From Microterricola pindariensis (GTDB lineage: Bacteria; Actinomycetota; Actinomycetes; Actinomycetales; Microbacteriaceae): a stretch of DNA of 64,000 nucleotides. Location: NCBI RefSeq assembly GCF_002936985.1, contig NZ_MPZN01000008.1, positions 1 to 64,000 on the forward strand, in the 5' to 3' direction. A program made the translations under genes and the position numbers. Each line of letters opens with the position of its first letter. Position 1 is the first letter of the stretch. Positions 61,193 to 64,000 of this stretch are shown here, in pieces. Below the pieces are notes generated by a model. It was not told the DNA's origin. It saw nothing but the letters and a program-made list of their open reading frames with translations, and searched no databases.

Positions 61193-62179
61193 TCATTTCT
61201 GCCAAAGTGCGAGGTTCCGCCAGTGGGCGGGGAAACCCATCGTGTTCTCGAGGGTCATGCCACCCACGTTGCCGAGCTTCTTCGCATGCGTTGGCAGAGC
61301 TGACCACGCCCAGGTGCTGGCCGGGTTGACCGCACGGTTCAGATGCGCCGTGAGCGCAATGAGCAAATATATCTTCTGGCGTTGATCGTTCGTCAGATCA
61401 TTTAGGTGATGCAGATGCTCTGGCGCCACTTGCAGAGAAGGCTTGGGCGGCACGTCGACAGTGGCGCGATTCCACACGCGATTATTGTGTGCGCAGTTGT
61501 TGCGAAGGATGTTCAGTGCTCGCAACCACCTGTGCAGAGTATCGGCTCCGTTGCCGCCGAGGCCCAGCTCCTCCGCGATCTTCTTGCGATCTCGCTTGTC
61601 CATCAGCGAGTACAGCCGAATCAAGCACCCAAAGTCCATGAATCCTGTGGCCACCCAGATTGGGATTTCGCCGCCGTGATTGAGAATGTGGTGCTTGACG
61701 TACTCCTCGTCCTTGGCGTCCTTGCGCAGCTTCTCGAAACGTCGCACCCAGAGGGCGTGCGCGAGTTCGCCTTCAGAGTTTGGCCTATTACACTCGGCCG
61801 CGTCCAAGCATTCGATGCGCAAGTGACCATCTCCCTCACGCTTTCCAAGGATGTAGCCGATCTTGGTCGCGAGACCAACTTCGATTTCTTGAAGCGCCTG
61901 CAAGAGAATCGCTCGCAGCTTCCGGTCGAACTCATAAAGCGTTAGCGAGTCTTCCAGGGTTGAGCCCTGCCTGAAGGCTTCTGCGCGAGTTCTCCCGGCC
62001 TTAACGTCAGTATCCGTAGCGGACTCACGAAAGGGGTAGGTATATGCAGAGAGGGGGTAGTAGCCGATCCTCTTGAGCGCTGCGATCGCGCCCGGGCGAT
62101 CAGCGGAGGTGAGCCCGCGCTCGAGCATCTTAGCCAGCTGGGCGTCGTACGGAAGATGGTCTTTCACGTTACCCATCAT
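61193..62179 (-). CDS. Abi_2 family (AbiF/AbiD-like) HEPN protein
   Basis: A 328-aa abortive-infection protein. LKRIGYYPLSAYTYPFR near residue 36 and TLYEFDRKLRAILLQALQEI (80-99) are Abi_2 hallmarks. R226-N-N-C-A-H231 with NNR after it is the RX4H catalytic motif of HEPN ribonucleases. It should cut RNA on activation and arrest growth. ATG 62179 (or 62176) lies only five bases after the U-tract of a hairpin RNA. A toxin gene under an RNA terminator is expected for RNA-antitoxin systems. Element cargo, last large gene before attR. Confidence 0.88.
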   Translation of the reverse strand: MMGNVKDHLPYDAQLAKMLERGLTSADRPGAIAALKRIGYYPLSAYTYPFRESATDTDVKAGRTRAEAFRQGSTLEDSLTLYEFDRKLRAILLQALQEIEVGLATKIGYILGKREGDGHLRIECLDAAECNRPNSEGELAHALWVRRFEKLRKDAKDEEYVKHHILNHGGEIPIWVATGFMDFGCLIRLYSLMDKRDRKKIAEELGLGGNGADTLHRWLRALNILRNNCAHNNRVWNRATVDVPPKPSLQVAPEHLHHLNDLTNDQRQKIYLLIALTAHLNRAVNPASTWAWSALPTHAKKLGNVGGMTLENTMGFPAHWRNLALWQK

Positions 62180-62183
62180 GGCC

Positions 62184-62253
62184 AAAAAGAAAACCAGCCC
62201 ATGTCACCTCGGCGACTCGAGAGTCAGTGAGGGACAGCGGGACTGGTATTTAT
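62184..62253 (-). ncRNA. Candidate hairpin RNA upstream of Abi gene
   Basis: On the minus strand, starting near 62253 (from the -10 element), the transcript would be about 65-70 nt. It folds into one long hairpin: outer arms 62193-62205 and 62233-62247, then CCTC/GAGG (62207-62210, 62229-62232), then GACTC/GAGTC (62214-62218, 62221-62225). TTTTCTTTTT follows and ends five bases from the Abi start. It is both an intrinsic terminator and a possible RNA antitoxin. Structure is seen; function is inferred. Confidence 0.6.
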
Positions 62254-62259
62254 GTAGCT

Positions 62260-62289
62260 AGCCTAACGGGCGGCGCCGACATCCGTCAA
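62260..62289 (-). promoter_or_regulatory. Candidate promoter of the hairpin RNA
   Basis: On the minus strand TTGACG (62284-62289) and TAGGCT (62260-62265) are 18 bp apart, near-consensus for a vegetative actinobacterial promoter. Predicted start is about 62253, right at the 5' end of the hairpin. Confidence 0.6.
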
Positions 62290-62337
62290 CGTGGCTGTAG
62301 CAGGCTCGAGGAGATCGGCACCCCGGCAGTGTCAGGA

Positions 62338-62625
62338 TCACCCAGGGGGCACCGGCGTTTGCTCGTTCAAGATTCTCGCAAGCACCTCGCGACGTGCTGC
62401 CGGCCAACCCAATGGATCTGCCGAATCCAGCTCACCCTCTTGGACCGCCCACCACAGGGTGCCTGTGATCGGACAATCGCCACACTTGCGCGGAGAGATT
62501 ACTCCCGCCACACCCGTGCGTGGTGGATAGTCCCAGCCAGCTTCGTATGACTCGTCTGGTGTCAAGGTAGCTCGAGCACCGCAAACCTCACATATGTGTA
62601 AGAACGCGTTCACGGATGCCACCAT
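62338..62625 (-). CDS. Small zinc-binding protein, 95 aa
   Basis: A 95-aa protein with two C-x-x-C pairs: FLHICEVCGARATLTPDESY and SPRKCGDCPITGTLWWAVQE, joined by GWDYPPRTGVAGVI. The four Cys probably bind one zinc. Similar short proteins are familiar in actinobacteria without a function. Start is uncertain: ATG 62625, GTG 62622 or ATG 62700. Its stop lies 49 bp from the -35 element of the hairpin RNA. Confidence 0.65.
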   Translation of the reverse strand: MVASVNAFLHICEVCGARATLTPDESYEAGWDYPPRTGVAGVISPRKCGDCPITGTLWWAVQEGELDSADPLGWPAARREVLARILNEQTPVPPG

Positions 62626-62881
62626 ACCTTCTGACTGGAGTGCTCTCGAGGCGGTTGTCGCTGAGATCACTCTGTGAACCTCCGCGAGGCGCAGTGCCAT
62701 CAGATGACCCCAGGCTGTTGGGGCGCTTCCGGGGCACACTTGGAAATATCGCCAGCACCGTCCCGCATGTTTCCGCGGGCGACAAGGCGCGCTGGGGCGC
62801 ACTGCAACCAACACGTATTACTACCACGCTCTACAGAATCACTACCAACTGATATTCCTGAGCCGCTTTGCATCCAACGAA
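62626..62881. other. Gap before attR
   Basis: No supported gene is seen. It is the region upstream of the small zinc protein and leads into the element's terminal hairpin. Confidence 0.4.
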
Positions 62882-62921
62882 AAACGCCGGTATTCCGCTG
62901 ATCTAGCGGAAGCCGGCGTTT
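62882..62921 (-). terminator. Element-borne terminator next to tRNA-Ala
   Basis: AAACGCCGG/CCGGCGTTT and TTCCGCT/AGCGGAA form one stem (one small bulge) with a five-base loop. On the minus strand it is followed by TTCG, with T-rich TTT in the stem end. It lies seven bases inside attR, 10 bases after the tRNA-Ala 3' end, and so replaces the tRNA terminator that the insertion moved to 37341. Confidence 0.75.
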
Positions 62922-62928
62922 CTTGTAA

Positions 62929-62978
62929 CTGTGGAGCCTGGGAGAATCGAACTCCCGACATCCTGCTTGCAAAGCAGG
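62929..62978. repeat. attR: 50-bp core inside tRNA-Ala
   Basis: Identical to 37371-37420. It holds the 3' part of tRNA-Ala and three bases beyond its 3' end, so the tRNA is restored on integration. Confidence 0.95.
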
Positions 62979-63004
62979 CGCTCTACCAACTGAGCTAAGG
63001 CCCC
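62932..63004 (-). tRNA. tRNA-Ala (TGC)
   Basis: A 73-nt tRNA. Acceptor GGGGCCT/AGGCTCC has the G3-U70 pair that marks alanine tRNA. Anticodon arm CCTGC-TTTGCAA-GCAGG, anticodon TGC. T loop TTCGATT. No encoded CCA. It is the insertion site of the element. Confidence 0.98.
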
Positions 63005-63072
63005 TCGAGAGGCGATCTGCGAAGGCTTCTCGAGATGAATGGCTGGGTCGATTTCTCGATCCGGCCTATTCG

Positions 63073-63146
63073 TGGGGATACCAGGACTTGAACCTGGGAC
63101 CTCTTCGTTATCAGCGAAGCGCTCTAACCGCCTGAGCTATATCCCC
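63073..63146 (-). tRNA. tRNA-Ile (GAT)
   Basis: A 74-nt tRNA with acceptor GGGGATA/TATCCCC, anticodon arm CTTCG-CTGATAA-CGAAG and anticodon GAT, T loop TTCAAGT. It lies between gyrA-DUF3566 and tRNA-Ala, the classic actinobacterial order. Confidence 0.98.
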
Positions 63147-63216
63147 GGAATGGGCAGGTATGACACTACCTGACCAAAACCGAAATGGCGAAATCGGGCG
63201 TGAAGCCCGCGCGCGT

Positions 63217-63621
63217 CTAATTGTTGGTGAAGCCGACGAGGATGCCGCCGGTGACCTTCACGCTGAAGTTGTACAGCACCGCCATGATCGCCCCGAGCGC
63301 CGTGACGACGACGAGGTCGAGCAGAGCGACGACCGTGGTGAATCCCATCACCTGCGGCAGCGAGATGAAGCTGGTGAGCGTTGCCGAGCCGCCGGTGACG
63401 TCCTTGAACAGCCTGTCGGCCTCGTCGAAGATCTGGGTCTGGTCCAGCACCGTGTAGATCAGGAAGGTGCCCACGATCGTGACGATCGCGAGGCAGACCG
63501 CGATCAGGAACGACAGCTTGACGGCCGACCAGAAGTCGATGTAGACCAGCTTGAGGCGCACCTGCTTGGCCGCCGGGCGACGGCTCGCCTTCTTCGCGAA
63601 TTTTTCTGCGGTACTACTCAT
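63217..63621 (-). CDS. DUF3566 membrane protein
   Basis: A 134-aa protein with a Lys/Arg-rich N-terminus and two membrane helices ([40 protein letters not shown]) joined by an outer loop. The closing [12 protein letters not shown] is family-typical. It sits directly after gyrA, overlapping it by eight bases, as in other actinobacteria. Function unknown; links to cell division have been proposed. Confidence 0.93.
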   Translation of the reverse strand: MSSTAEKFAKKASRRPAAKQVRLKLVYIDFWSAVKLSFLIAVCLAIVTIVGTFLIYTVLDQTQIFDEADRLFKDVTGGSATLTSFISLPQVMGFTTVVALLDLVVVTALGAIMAVLYNFSVKVTGGILVGFTNN

Positions 63622-64000
63622 TTACGGAATCTTCCTTCCCGGGTTCGCCCTCCGTGGCAGCCGACTCCTCGTCGGCCTGCTCCAGATTGCGCTCGGTGTT
63701 CTTCGCGATCGCGATAATGCGGTCATCGTCCGCAAACTTCGCGAAGACGACGCCCATGGTGTCGCGCCCCTTGGCAGGGACTTCGGCGACGTCAGAGCGT
63801 ACCACCTTGCCGCTGGCAAGAACCACAAGGACCTCGTCCTGCTCCTCGACGATAATCGCACCGGCCAGGTCGCCCCGATCCTCGCTCAGCTTGGCCACCT
63901 TGATGCCCAAACCGTTGCGGTTCTGCAGGCGGTACTGGTCCACCGAGGTGCGCTTGGCGTAGCCGCCCTCCGTCACGACGAAGACGAAGCCCTCGTCGCT
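63614..64000 (-). CDS. gyrA: DNA gyrase subunit A, C-terminal part
   Basis: The last 128 codons of gyrA; the 5' part is outside the window. Visible are the final blades of the beta-propeller that wraps [63 protein letters not shown]. The acidic tail ...[12 protein letters not shown] is variable among gyrases. Confidence 0.97.
   Translation of the reverse strand, partial: SDEGFVFVVTEGGYAKRTSVDQYRLQNRNGLGIKVAKLSEDRGDLAGAIIVEEQDEVLVVLASGKVVRSDVAEVPAKGRDTMGVVFAKFADDDRIIAIAKNTERNLEQADEESAATEGEPGKEDSVNE

Larger units (their letters stand above)
37371..62978. mobile_element. Integrative mobilizable element in tRNA-Ala
   Basis: A 25.6-kb element flanked by perfect 50-bp direct repeats, one inside an intact tRNA-Ala gene. 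It encodes a tyrosine integrase, excisionase-like protein, a P-loop replication protein, MobC, a relaxase and defence-type cargo. GC content and codon bias are clearly lower than in the flanking core genes. No coupling protein (TraB/FtsK-like or VirD4) or type IV secretion genes are seen, so it should be mobilizable with help rather than self-transmissible. Confidence 0.92.

Noticed and set aside
37371-62978. CRISPR array or insertion sequence inside the element
   Set aside because: No regularly spaced repeats and no transposase gene were seen.

Overview
The window is chromosomal DNA from a high-GC actinobacterium, most likely a member of the Microbacteriaceae. Signs of this are very strong GC bias at third codon positions, GTG/TTG starts, NucS instead of MutS/MutL-type repair, CrgA, a class E sortase, DUF2510/DUF3566 membrane proteins, and the fhaA-fhaB-pstP-rodA-pbpA-pknA-pknB cluster. 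gyrA enters from the right edge with the DUF3566 gene, tRNA-Ile and tRNA-Ala behind it, so oriC probably lies a few kb beyond position 64000.

1-19.4 kb is variable core/accessory metabolism. It has an extragenic repeat cluster (1-429), a LacI repressor divergent from an MFS permease across a perfect 16-bp palindrome, and an operon with tandem LacI-type operators (MHS-type permease, formylglycine sulfatase, nucleoside hydrolase, LacI). Then come nucS, a Gph-like phosphatase, DUF2804 and DUF1304 genes, a sucrose-phosphatase-like HAD protein, a quinone-reductase-like flavoprotein divergent from a MarR regulator, an alpha/beta hydrolase, and a TetR repressor divergent from a tandem-duplicated ABC-2/DUF3533-type membrane protein. 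A MetE-like enzyme with a structured leader and tRNA-Leu(CAG) follow.

20.9-34.4 kb is the conserved cell-envelope and division block: two FHA proteins, a PP2C phosphatase, RodA/FtsW, a class B PBP, two Ser/Thr kinases with PASTA domains (mostly coupled by ATGA overlaps), then TrpG/PabA, an unlisted 52-aa membrane protein, sortase E, CrgA, a DnaA-box cluster, a rhomboid protease and a cyclophilin. An LPATG surface protein and a Nudix hydrolase follow, and a sortase near by could anchor the former.

37371-62978 is a 25.6-kb integrative and mobilizable element inserted in tRNA-Ala(TGC), bounded by perfect 50-bp direct repeats. Near attL are a tyrosine integrase, an HTH repressor and an excisionase-like gene. 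A candidate iteron origin precedes a P-loop replication ATPase. MobC, a MOB-type relaxase and a coiled-coil membrane protein (its gene overlaps the relaxase by 428 bp) form the mobilization module. Cargo is defence-like: a type II restriction-modification pair, a second PD-(D/E)XK-type protein, a metallophosphoesterase/MbcA-like antitoxin operon, a SIR2-domain protein, and an Abi_2 (AbiF-like) HEPN protein. The last is preceded by its own promoter and a compact hairpin RNA ending in a U-tract, a layout like an RNA-antitoxin system. I consider this the most interesting locus in the window. The element also carries a terminator that replaces the one it displaced from tRNA-Ala.
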